NCBI GenBank assembly: GCA_902495525.1
Contig: CABUXL010000095.1
Coordinates: 1-5,486 of the forward strand
Direction of reading: 5' to 3'
Length of the DNA stretch: 5,486 nt
Source: an uncultured Collinsella sp.
GTDB taxonomy: Bacteria > Actinomycetota > Coriobacteriia > Coriobacteriales > Coriobacteriaceae
Shown in pieces: positions 1 through 5,408 of the stretch (positions are counted from its first letter, which is position 1; the number at the start of each line of letters is the position of its first letter). The notes beneath the pieces are model-generated. The model was not told the origin of the DNA, ran no database searches, and saw nothing but the letters and a program-made list of their open reading frames with translations. The position numbers and the translations under genes were made by a program.

Positions 1-272
1 CGAGCCGCCGCCACCGAGGCGATGCCGACGCCGGTGTTGCCACTCGTGGGCTCGATGATGGTGTAGTCGCCGCCGCGCACGAGCTTGCCGGCCTTCTCGG
101 CCTCGTCGATCATGTTCTTGGCGACGCGGTCTTTGACGGAGCCGGCGGGGTTGAAGTATTCCAGCTTGACGAGCACGCGGGCCTTGAGGTCCTCATCGGC
201 CTCAAAGTGAGTGAGCTCCAGAAGCGGAGTGTGGCCGATAAGCTGATCGATGGACGTGTAAACATTGCTCAT
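1..272 (-). CDS. cysK: cysteine synthase A, N-terminal part (runs off the left edge)
   Basis: Pyridoxal-phosphate enzyme that makes L-cysteine from O-acetylserine and sulfide in the cytoplasm. Ninety codons are present, out of roughly 300-310 usual for the family. The protein begins MSNVYTSIDQLIGHTPLLEL. It contains the PLP-lysine motif GSVKDR, with the likely Schiff-base lysine at residue 47, and the substrate-binding loop PTSGNTG at residues 75-81. Both are hallmarks of CysK/CysM-type O-acetylserine sulfhydrylases. The start ATG (272-270) is preceded by GGAGG with a 6-base spacer. The gene is divergent from the Rrf2-type regulator at 526, an arrangement consistent with cysteine-responsive control. 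A CysM or cystathionine beta-synthase-like paralogue cannot be wholly excluded without the C-terminus, but the N-terminus reads as CysK. Confidence 0.95.
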   Translation of the reverse strand, partial: MSNVYTSIDQLIGHTPLLELTHFEADEDLKARVLVKLEYFNPAGSVKDRVAKNMIDEAEKAGKLVRGGDYTIIEPTSGNTGVGIASVAAA

Positions 273-304
273 GGTGAACCTCCAAAGTGTTCAAATGACT
301 GGAT

Positions 305-357
305 ACCGTGTGGTTTTACGGTGTGTGTAGCAGCGAAACCCACAAACCTTATGGGTT
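305..357 (-). promoter_or_regulatory. two inverted repeats in the cysK upstream/leader region
   Basis: Two short inverted repeats lie between the proposed cysK promoter and its start. One is AACCCA (337-342) paired with TGGGTT (352-357) around 9 bases. The other is ACCGT (305-309) paired with ACGGT (318-322) around 8 bases. If the promoter at 380-408 is right, both lie within a cysK 5' leader of about 100 bases. They would then be either RNA hairpins or repressor-binding sites that block elongation. Neither is followed by a U-run in the cysK direction, so they are not terminators. The divergent Rrf2-family regulator is the obvious candidate to bind here, which is inference only. I recognise no known riboswitch. 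Confidence 0.35.
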
Positions 358-379
358 GTTCGTTTTGCTGTTGGCAAGC

Positions 380-408
380 ATAGTAGACAGTAAAGCCTAG
401 TAACGCAA
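380..408 (-). promoter_or_regulatory. possible cysK promoter
   Basis: On the minus strand, TTGCGT (408-403) and TACTAT (385-380) are separated by 17 bases. They match the sigma-A consensus at 3 of 6 and 4 of 6 positions. The spacing is ideal but the -35 box is weak. Transcription would start near 373, giving a leader of about 100 bases before the cysK ATG. Confidence 0.35.
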
Positions 409-461
409 TAGGAAATAGGAGATTATTGCAAGTTGATTAACCATCTTGACCGGAACGGGTA

Positions 462-489
462 TTTTCAAAACCAATTTTTCGGCTAGAAT
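462..489 (+). promoter_or_regulatory. possible promoter of the Rrf2-family regulator
   Basis: TTTTCA (462-467) and TAGAAT (484-489) are separated by 16 bases and lie about 37 bases before the regulator start. The -10 box matches 5 of 6 consensus positions and the -35 box 4 of 6. An imperfect palindrome, GGT (458-460) to ACC (470-472), overlaps the -35 box and could be an autoregulatory operator. The TTGACC at 446-451 is a better -35 sequence but has no -10 at a workable distance. Confidence 0.4.
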
Positions 490-525
490 TTCTACGGACT
501 AAATGACCGAAAGGCAGCACTATAC

Positions 526-954
526 ATGTTGGTTTCTACTAAGGGCAGATATGCCCTGCGCGTTATGGTCGACCTGGCCGAGCACCAGGCGGCCGGTCGC
601 ATCCCGCTCAAAGAGATCGCGGCGCGACAGGGGATTTCCGAGAAATATCTCGAGAACATCTTGGCTACGCTCGTGCGCGCCAACATGCTTTCGGGCATGC
701 GCGGCAAGGGCGGCGGCTACGTGCTCACGCGCCCGCCCGAGCAGTACACGGTGGGCGAGATCCTGCGCCTGACCGAGGGCAGTCTGGCACCGGTTGCATG
801 CCTGGATGGCGACTGCAAGGGCTGCTCACGCTCGGATGAGTGCCCCACGCTCGACGTGTGGAAGAACCTGGACAAGCTCATCAACGACTACCTCGACGGT
901 GTGACACTCGATCAACTTGTCGCTCCCAACCATGGCTACGACTACGTCATCTAA
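526..954 (+). CDS. Rrf2/IscR-family transcriptional regulator with a cysteine cluster
   Basis: Cytoplasmic DNA-binding regulator of 142 residues, typical for the family. The N-terminus MLVSTKGRYALRVMVDLAEH matches the Rrf2 signature (STKGRYALR). A winged helix-turn-helix follows at about residues 25-68, with the recognition region ISEKYLENIL and the wing GMRGKGGGYVL. Cysteines lie at 92, 97, 100 and 106 just before a long helix beginning DVWKNLDKL. Fe-S Rrf2 proteins (IscR, NsrR, RirA) place three cluster ligands in this region. The C92-x7-C100-x5-C106 spacing resembles RirA more than IscR (x5, x5). Divergent placement beside cysK suggests a role in cysteine, sulfur or Fe-S control, as for CymR, but CymR itself lacks such a cluster. 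The start at 526 gives the conserved N-terminus. The ribosome site is weak (GAAAGG at 509-514, 11 bases away). The family call is firm; the ligand and the regulon are inferred. Confidence 0.93.
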   Translation: MLVSTKGRYALRVMVDLAEHQAAGRIPLKEIAARQGISEKYLENILATLVRANMLSGMRGKGGGYVLTRPPEQYTVGEILRLTEGSLAPVACLDGDCKGCSRSDECPTLDVWKNLDKLINDYLDGVTLDQLVAPNHGYDYVI

Positions 955-964
955 CCCACACCTG

Positions 965-989
965 CCATTTGGGGACGGGGTAGAAATGG
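965..989. repeat. short intergenic inverted repeat with TTGGGGACGG core
   Basis: CCATTT (965-970) and AAATGG (984-989) form a 6-bp inverted repeat around a G-rich centre. The TTGGGGACGG at 969-978 recurs exactly at 2145-2154 inside the large inverted repeat upstream of the AddB-like gene, so the two appear to belong to one family of intergenic elements. It lies just after the regulator's stop codon and before its terminator. Confidence 0.45.
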
Positions 990-1023
990 TAGATTCTCTC
1001 GCCCTTTGAGACTTGACAAATAA

Positions 1024-1061
1024 GAAGGCCGCCCATTTTTGCGATGGGCGGCCTTCGTTTT
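1024..1061 (+). terminator. strong intrinsic terminator, probably bidirectional
   Basis: A perfect 13-bp stem (1024-1036 with 1044-1056) has a 7-base loop and is followed by G and four T. It ends transcription of the Rrf2-family gene 70 bases after its stop. Read from the other strand, the hairpin is followed by a partly U-rich stretch (TTATTTG), so it can also serve the convergent membrane-protein gene ending at 1097. Confidence 0.92.
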
Positions 1062-1096
1062 GGGCTGTTGAGACGGGCACGGCCGGAATGGCCGTT

Positions 1097-1462
1097 TTAG
1101 TCCTCGGCGATGCTGTCGAGGATGCTGCGCGTGATGGATACCAGGATACTGCCCATAAAGGCCGATCCAAAGCTGGCGATGGAGATGCCCGCGCCCAGCA
1201 GATTGACCGACAGGTAGCTGGCCAGCTCGAGCATAAAGCTGTTGACTACGAGCTGAAAAACACCAAGCGTAATAATAGTGAGCGGCAGTGAGATGACGGT
1301 CAGGAACGGTTTGACGAACGAATCGACAATGTTCAGGAACAGTCCCACAAAGGCAAAGCAGACCCAGGTCTCGGCAAAGCCGAAGGGTTGGATACCGGGG
1401 ACGAGGAACGTGGCGATCGCGATGGCGATCGAGGTGAAGAGCCAGTTAAGCATAAAGCGCAT
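1097..1462 (-). CDS. small membrane protein, YvlD-like 'phage holin' family
   Basis: Integral membrane protein of 121 residues, of the family (Pfam Phage_holin_4_2) that includes Bacillus YvlD. Function is unknown in most bacteria; the holin name comes from similarity in shape and does not indicate a prophage. Hydrophobic segments lie at about residues 5-21, 33-48, 53-67, 69-88 and 95-115, consistent with about four membrane helices. The conserved core is visible: NIVDSFVKPFL (44-54), then LPLTIITLGVF (59-69) and N74. The length is normal. The ATG at 1462 is preceded by AGAAAGGA at 1478-1471 with an 8-base gap; a second ATG three codons in is possible. It stands alone and converges on the Rrf2-family gene, with a shared terminator. 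In Bacillus, YvlD relatives are linked to envelope stress, but nothing here shows that. Confidence 0.88.
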   Translation of the reverse strand: MRFMLNWLFTSIAIAIATFLVPGIQPFGFAETWVCFAFVGLFLNIVDSFVKPFLTVISLPLTIITLGVFQLVVNSFMLELASYLSVNLLGAGISIASFGSAFMGSILVSITRSILDSIAED

Positions 1463-1650
1463 GGCGTGAATCCTTTCTTGCGCCGGGATTGCTGGCGTCG
1501 CGTGAAGCGGCTTACGGCGGCGACCTGGATGGTTGCGCGGGCGCGCCGCGGTGTTTGGGCGCCCATTGTCTCAAATATTCGTGGAGCTTACGTGCGCATA
1601 TGGTTTCTAAACGGCGTTCGTCCTGAAAAACGCGCCGCTGGCAGAGAGTC
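1463..1650. other. left part of a 324-base gap with no recognised feature beyond a ribosome site
   Basis: The gap between the two divergent genes (holin-family, minus; TrpR-like, plus) runs from 1463 to 1786. Apart from the ribosome site of the holin-family gene at 1471-1478, positions 1463-1650 are GC-rich and show no convincing promoter, RNA or coding region. The best minus-strand -10-like hexamers (around 1575-1615) lack good -35 partners, so the holin-family promoter is not assigned. The right half of the gap is described in separate entries. Confidence 0.6.
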
Positions 1651-1681
1651 TTGTCGCTTTAGTTTGGTGGTGTGCTACACT
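1651..1681 (+). promoter_or_regulatory. likely promoter of the TrpR-like gene (extended -10)
   Basis: The -10 box TACACT (1676-1681) carries an upstream TG at 1673-1674, the extended -10 form. A -35-like TTGTCG (1651-1656) lies 19 bases before it, longer than ideal, which the extended -10 can compensate for. Transcription would begin near 1688, about 100 bases before the TrpR-like start, so the mRNA would carry the hairpin at 1687-1710 and the short ORF at 1733-1783. Confidence 0.5.
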
Positions 1682-1686
1682 GCTAC

Positions 1687-1710
1687 GGGCAAAAGCCACA
1701 GGCGTTGCCC
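1687..1710 (+). promoter_or_regulatory. hairpin at the predicted 5' end of the TrpR-like transcript
   Basis: GGGCAA (1687-1692) pairs with TTGCCC (1705-1710). Inside, GCC (1695-1697) pairs with GGC (1701-1703) around ACA. It begins at the predicted transcription start. It could be a 5' RNA stabiliser, part of a leader control structure, or, as a DNA palindrome just after the promoter, an operator for the TrpR-like protein itself. The sequence does not decide among these. Confidence 0.4.
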
Positions 1711-1732
1711 TATTGCATAGAACGGGTGAACG

Positions 1733-1783
1733 ATGCCCGATGTCAGTATCAACTTCGATGCCTTTTGGCGGGTTTGGCGGTGA
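1733..1783 (+). CDS. possible 16-codon leader peptide ORF with two Trp codons
   Basis: A small ORF reads MPDVSINFDAFWRVWR and stops with TGA at 1781-1783, 3 bases before the TrpR-like ATG and in the same frame. Trp is at residues 12 and 15. Its start region GGTGAACGATG (1725-1735) is nearly identical to that of the downstream gene, GGTGATCGATG (1779-1789), so if one initiates translation the other plausibly does too. Its last codons form the downstream gene's ribosome site, so translation of the two would be coupled. The Trp codons lie in a tandem repeat (TTTGGCGG at 1764-1771 and 1773-1780), so they may be a by-product of a repeat rather than a selected Trp sensor. The 5' end CGGGTG can pair with TGCCCG (1723-1728 with 1734-1739), which would hide the start. 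No homologue is known to me. Confidence 0.35.
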   Translation: MPDVSINFDAFWRVWR

Positions 1784-1785
1784 TC
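1776..1785 (+). promoter_or_regulatory. extended ribosome binding site of the TrpR-like gene
   Basis: GGCGGTGATC matches 9 of 10 bases of GGAGGTGATC, the complement of the 16S rRNA 3' end, and ends one base before the ATG at 1787. It overlaps the end and stop codon of the short upstream ORF. It fixes the start of the TrpR-like gene. Confidence 0.7.
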
Positions 1786-1786
1786 G

Positions 1787-2086
1787 ATGAATATCGAGAA
1801 CATGTTTGACAAGCCTGATGTCAAGCAGCTGGTCCACGCATTTAGCCTTTTGGACGACGAGAAGGATATCCAAGCGTTTTTGACCGATATCTGCACGCCG
1901 CGCGAGATTTGCGACCTTTCTCAGCGTTTGCAGGTTGCGCGCTATTTGGACGAGGGCGAGCCTTATGTTGAGGTTCAGGCCCGTACCGGCGCTTCGTCCA
2001 CCACGGTGAGCCGCGTTTCAAAGGCGCTGAACGGCGAGTACGGTGGCTACCGCAAGATCCTCATTAAGTTGGAGGATGGCGAGTAG
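1787..2086 (+). CDS. TrpR-superfamily transcriptional regulator, YerC/YecD (HisR-like) type
   Basis: DNA-binding protein of 99 residues, the normal length for YerC/YecD proteins (about 100). The core FLTDICTPREICDLSQRLQV (31-50) is the TrpR-fold signature, with the paired motif DLCT..E...L.QR. The helix-turn-helix follows at about residues 57-81, with RTGASSTTVSRVSKAL as the recognition region. In enteric bacteria TrpR represses Trp genes. The Gram-positive YerC branch has been proposed from comparative genomics to respond to histidine (HisR); its ligand here cannot be read from sequence. In many Firmicutes yerC sits beside pcrA; here the neighbour is addB but behind a terminator, so it is transcribed alone. 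The start is set by the strong ribosome site at 1776-1785. A possible leader ORF lies directly upstream. Confidence 0.92.
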   Translation: MNIENMFDKPDVKQLVHAFSLLDDEKDIQAFLTDICTPREICDLSQRLQVARYLDEGEPYVEVQARTGASSTTVSRVSKALNGEYGGYRKILIKLEDGE

Positions 2087-2112
2087 GCCAGCGACAACAT
2101 TGAATTACGAAG

Positions 2113-2138
2113 AACCGTCCCTCCGGGGGCGGTTTTTT
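2113..2138 (+). terminator. intrinsic terminator of the TrpR-like gene
   Basis: AACCGTCCC (2113-2121) pairs with GGGGCGGTT (2126-2134), with one G-T wobble and a 4-base loop, and runs into six T (2133-2138). It lies 26 bases after the stop at 2086. Its T-run is also the left edge of the inverted repeat at 2136-2224. Confidence 0.9.
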
Positions 2139-2224
2139 GATCCCTTGGGGACGGAGGAAAACGGATCACCGGGTTAGACTGACCCCTTCTGTGATCCATT
2201 TTCCTCCGTCCTCAAGGGATCAAA
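2136..2224. repeat. 34-bp near-perfect inverted repeat around a 21-base centre
   Basis: Arms 2136-2169 and 2191-2224 are inverted copies that match at 32 of 34 positions. The mismatches are 2148/2212 (a G-T wobble) and 2162/2198 (C-A). The 21-base centre holds its own small inverted repeat, GGGT (2171-2174) with ACCC (2182-2185). No coding potential and no transposase are present. The TTGGGGACGG at 2145-2154 is shared with 965-978. It could be a non-autonomous mobile repeat, a REP-like element, or a long RNA hairpin between the TrpR-like terminator and addB. The arms begin inside the terminator's T-run, suggesting insertion at or co-evolution with a terminator. Confidence 0.85.
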
Positions 2225-2258
2225 TCTGTTGGCGTGGGGCAAATCTGTCCGCTTGGGC
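2221..2258. repeat. degenerate 19-bp tandem repeat
   Basis: CAAATCTGT occurs at 2221-2229 and again at 2240-2248. The full 19-base units match at 15 of 19 positions. The first copy overlaps the right end of the large inverted repeat. It lies about 50-80 bases before the AddB-like gene, so it could be part of an operator or a remnant of repeat growth. Confidence 0.45.
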
Positions 2259-2282
2259 GGGTAGGATGGATGCATTGATTAT
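2253..2282 (+). promoter_or_regulatory. weak candidate promoter for the addB-addA operon
   Basis: TTGGGC (2253-2258) and GATTAT (2277-2282) are separated by 18 bases, with 3 of 6 and 4 of 6 consensus matches. It is the best-placed pair after the upstream terminator and would start transcription about 17 bases before the ATG. It may not be the true promoter. Confidence 0.22.
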
Positions 2283-2306
2283 TGCGAACAGTTTGAGCGG
2301 AGGACC

Positions 2307-5300
2307 ATGCCTGTTCGAATCTATACCACCAATGCCGGCACGGATTTGAGCGATGCCGAGTCGGCGCTGCTTGCCGACCTTATTGCCCGTCACGGGCGTG
2401 CCGTGTTGCTGGCACCAACGTTTGCCGAGCTCGATCTGTGCCGTCATGATGCGGCGGAAGCCGGCATTTCGCTGGGTATCGACTACAAGACACCCGCATC
2501 GTGGCTTCGCTCGCTTTGGGAGCTTTTGGGCGACGGGCGCGGTTTCGTCGACAACCTGCAACGTCAGATGCTGTTTTCGGATATGATTGCCCGCCGCGAC
2601 GATGCCGACCTGCAGCCGCTTTCGCGTAGCCAGGGCACGGTGCGCATGCTCGCGCGCATGGCCCGCGATGTGCTGCCGGGTGTGGCGGGGACGACGGCCG
2701 AGCGATGCGGTGGCAACAATTGCCAGCCTGAGCCAAAAAGCGATGCCGAGGCTCGTGTGTTTGAGCTTTTGCGTGCCTACGCGGGCGGTTTGGACCGTCG
2801 AGATATGGTCGAGCCCTGCGAGGCAGCCGACATTATGGCCGGTGCCCTGGCCGATAGCCTGCCGGCGTGCGCCCGCGCCGTATGCGTGCGCGGTACCACG
2901 TCGTTTACGCACGGTCTACTCGAGCTGCTGTCTGCCGTGGCGAACAATGGGGGAGAGGTCGTCGTGCTGCTTGCCCGCGAGCAGGCGGCGATGCGCGAGG
3001 AGCTTGCCACGGCATTTGATGCCCGCGGTGTGCTGTTTGAGATCGCGCCGCTGGGGGAGGACGCCGTCGCGTCTGATGTCGCTTGCGGGGCCGCCGCTCA
3101 GCCTGCCTTTATTGAGGTCGCCGGCCCCCATGCCCGTGCTCATGTCTATGCGGACGCCATCGATAAGTTGGTGAAAGCGCACAAGGAGTCCAAGGCCGAT
3201 AAAGCTACTGCAACGCCCGCCGACCCCGTGCGCGTGCTCGTCGTTTCTGCCCGGGCACCCCAGCTGTTCGGCGAGCTCGCCGCCCGTTTGGCGGCGCGTC
3301 ACATTGCGGCCGAGACGACTGAGTTCACGGCGTTTTCCCAGTCCATCGCGGGCAGGCAGTTTACGGCGCTCGCCAACCTGATCGAGCGTATGAAAGCCGC
3401 CGACGAGGGCACCGCTTCCAAGACTGAGTGGTGGCCCGCGCCGGAGCTTACCGACTGGATCTACAGTCCGCTTTCGGGCGCTGATGCCGTCAATGCCCGT
3501 ACCTTCGATAAGAATATGCGTCTCTCGCGCAGCAAGACTACCGCGGGCGTCAAGAGCCTGCTGCAGAGCGTTCAGGGCCAGGTGAGGGGCGCGCGCAAGG
3601 CGACGAGCGACGATAACTGGTTTAAGAACGTACCGTGTGTGGTCTCGGACGTGTTCCAGGCGCTGTGGCGTGACAAGCCCGTGACGGCGCTTAAGGCCAT
3701 GCTTGCCGTTGCCGAGGCGTTGCCCGATCGCGCTCTAGGCGGCCTTGACGGCCAGGCCCGTCGCCAGGCAGAGACGGCTTTGCTGCGCCATGCCATCGAC
3801 ATCCTTATGAACGATGCTCGCGCGCTCGACGTGTCGCAGGCCGCGACCGTGCCGGTTCTCGACGGCGTTCGAACCAAGGTGGACAAGCGCAGTACCGCCT
3901 ACGATTACGAGACCTACGAGGTCGATCGCACACCACGAGCACAAGTGCGCTTCGCGTCGCTTGCCGATGCGTCGGTTCTTCGCCCTGGCAGCTACGATGC
4001 CGTGCTGTTTGCCGATGTCGACCTGGACAGCTATCCGCTTTCGCACGAAGAGGGCCCGCTTGCTACGTTGACAGCCGAGCTGCGCCGCGACGGCGTGTCT
4101 TTGGAGCCCGCTGCCCTGCTGCGCGTGCGCTTTGGCCGTGCGATGCAGGCGGCGAGCGGTCCGGTCGCGCTCGCCCGTGTGACGCACGATCGCCAGGCAC
4201 GCGAGTGCTACCCGGCAGCCGTATGGACCGAGCTGTGGGCACATGCCGAGGCCGCTGGCGCTGCCAAGCCCATGCGCGTGGGCGAGGGCGATATCATCGC
4301 CGACTTTGATCCCGCGGCAGGCGAAGGTCTTAGGCGCGAGCGCGTGACCTGCGAAGCTCCTCAGCATCTGAGCGATGAAGCCATTCCGTATCTGGTCCTG
4401 CGCCGTCGCGATGGCGAGGGCGAGGATGCGCCGCTGGTGCCGCGCCTGACGTCTGCCTCGCAGATCGAGGCCTATTCGACCTGCCCGCTATGCTGGTTCG
4501 TCTCGTACCGCGTGAAGCCCCAGTCCATCGATGCGGGCTTTGGCAATATGGAGAAGGGCAACTTTGTCCACGATGTGCTGGAGCATCTGCACGCCCGTCT
4601 GCCCCAGGAGGGCATGGAGCGCGTGACGCCCGAGAACCTGCCGCGCGCTCAGGAGCTGCTACGCGAGGTCTTTGACGAGACCTTGGTCGAGCATGCCTCC
4701 AAGCGTGGCAACGAGGGCCCGCTCGTGCCGCTCTCCCCGGTAGAGGAGCGCCAGGTGGCCGAGATTCTGCCGCAGCTGGAGGGTGTGCTTGCCTATGAAG
4801 CCGAGGCACTGACGCCTTTTGCTCCGCGCTACCTGGAGTTCGCCTTTAACGAGCTCAAGGTCGAGTATGCCGGCTGGCCGCTCGGCGGGCGCATCGACCG
4901 CGTAGATGTGGATGCCGAGAATCGCGCTGTGGTAATCGACTACAAGCATCGTTCGGGTGTCGAGGAGTTTAAGCTCGCCGACCCCACGGTGCGCGACGAG
5001 GAGTCGGGCGAGGCCCCCATCGACGACCCGCGCTGGCTGCCGCCCCATACCCAGACACTCATCTACGCGCAGGCCATGCGTCGGGCGATGGGCCTAGATA
5101 CCCGTGCTGCGCTCTATTTCTCGACCAAGGGCGGCAAGCCCGCGCTGCGTGGCGCCGCAAGTGCCGAGTTGCTCGAGGAAGAGCGTGGTGACGGTCGCAT
5201 CCCGGGCCTCAAGAAGGGCTTCCCGGGCGAGGGCGGCAGCATGGACTTCGATGCCCTGCTCGACCGCGTGGAGACCGGCATTGCCGAGCGCCTGCGCGAG

Positions 5301-5405
5301 CTCGAGGCGGGTGACGTCGCCGCTGTCGACCCGACATCGGCGCAAGCCGCGCATGCGCGCTGCTCGTATAACCACGAAGGGACGTTTGTAAGGAGGGACG
5401 TGTAG
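2307..5405 (+). CDS. addB: AddB-like PD-(D/E)XK nuclease subunit of the AddAB helicase-nuclease
   Basis: Large cytoplasmic DNA-repair protein of 1032 residues, somewhat shorter than Bacillus AddB (about 1160). With AddA it should resect double-strand breaks for RecA-dependent repair. The N-terminal two thirds are a helicase-like fold without a Walker A loop; at residues 33-47 VLLAPTFAELDL stands where helicase motif Ia is expected, and YDAVLFADVDLDSYPL (563-578) resembles the late AddB helicase motif. The C-terminal RecB-family nuclease runs from about 715 to the end: H755, then GGRIDRVD with D864, VIDYK with D878 and K880, and QTLIY with Q916 and Y920. These are the expected catalytic residues. 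C726 matches the first Fe-S ligand of AddB, but only C1019 remains where C-x2-C-x5-C is usual. GGAGG (2299-2303) lies only 3 bases before the ATG. addA follows after 3 bases. RexB-like naming would also be acceptable. Confidence 0.9.
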   Translation: MPVRIYTTNAGTDLSDAESALLADLIARHGRAVLLAPTFAELDLCRHDAAEAGISLGIDYKTPASWLRSLWELLGDGRGFVDNLQRQMLFSDMIARRDDADLQPLSRSQGTVRMLARMARDVLPGVAGTTAERCGGNNCQPEPKSDAEARVFELLRAYAGGLDRRDMVEPCEAADIMAGALADSLPACARAVCVRGTTSFTHGLLELLSAVANNGGEVVVLLAREQAAMREELATAFDARGVLFEIAPLGEDAVASDVACGAAAQPAFIEVAGPHARAHVYADAIDKLVKAHKESKADKATATPADPVRVLVVSARAPQLFGELAARLAARHIAAETTEFTAFSQSIAGRQFTALANLIERMKAADEGTASKTEWWPAPELTDWIYSPLSGADAVNARTFDKNMRLSRSKTTAGVKSLLQSVQGQVRGARKATSDDNWFKNVPCVVSDVFQALWRDKPVTALKAMLAVAEALPDRALGGLDGQARRQAETALLRHAIDILMNDARALDVSQAATVPVLDGVRTKVDKRSTAYDYETYEVDRTPRAQVRFASLADASVLRPGSYDAVLFADVDLDSYPLSHEEGPLATLTAELRRDGVSLEPAALLRVRFGRAMQAASGPVALARVTHDRQARECYPAAVWTELWAHAEAAGAAKPMRVGEGDIIADFDPAAGEGLRRERVTCEAPQHLSDEAIPYLVLRRRDGEGEDAPLVPRLTSASQIEAYSTCPLCWFVSYRVKPQSIDAGFGNMEKGNFVHDVLEHLHARLPQEGMERVTPENLPRAQELLREVFDETLVEHASKRGNEGPLVPLSPVEERQVAEILPQLEGVLAYEAEALTPFAPRYLEFAFNELKVEYAGWPLGGRIDRVDVDAENRAVVIDYKHRSGVEEFKLADPTVRDEESGEAPIDDPRWLPPHTQTLIYAQAMRRAMGLDTRAALYFSTKGGKPALRGAASAELLEEERGDGRIPGLKKGFPGEGGSMDFDALLDRVETGIAERLRELEAGDVAAVDPTSAQAAHARCSYNHEGTFVRRDV

Positions 5406-5408
5406 ACC

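Noticed and set aside
273..372. Riboswitch (S-box, T-box or similar) in the cysK leader
   Set aside because: The leader is short and shows only two small hairpins, with no conserved riboswitch core and no terminator before the gene.
1013..1018. Perfect TTGACA that looks like a -35 box
   Set aside because: No -10 box lies at 15-19 bases; that position is inside the terminator hairpin, so it is coincidental.
1079..1098. Hairpin ACGGCC/GGCCGT followed by TTTT on the plus strand, a possible second terminator
   Set aside because: The stem is only 6 bp, the T-run is short and overlaps the holin-family stop codon; the stronger terminator at 1024-1061 already serves both genes.
1013..1291. Plus-strand open frame of 92 codons opposite the holin-family gene
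   Set aside because: It starts inside the terminator region, lacks a ribosome site and runs antisense to a recognisable membrane protein.
1097..1462. Phage holin annotation as a sign of a prophage or lysis module
   Set aside because: The family is widespread in bacterial chromosomes and no endolysin, integrase or other phage gene is nearby.
1781..1783. TGA recoded as Trp or selenocysteine, giving a longer TrpR-like protein
   Set aside because: The protein beginning at 1787 already matches the family's full length and has an excellent ribosome site; no recoding element is seen.
2220..2912. Long minus-strand open frame of 230 codons over the start of addB
   Set aside because: It lies opposite a clearly conserved gene, has no ribosome site or recognisable domain, and long antisense frames are expected in GC-rich coding DNA. 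The same applies to the minus-strand frame at 3735-4367 and others opposite addB.
5340..5405. Frameshift at the addB end that would explain the missing cysteines
   Set aside because: Reading the other two frames over this stretch does not restore a C-x2-C-x5-C motif, and the stop sits 3 bases before addA as expected for an intact operon.
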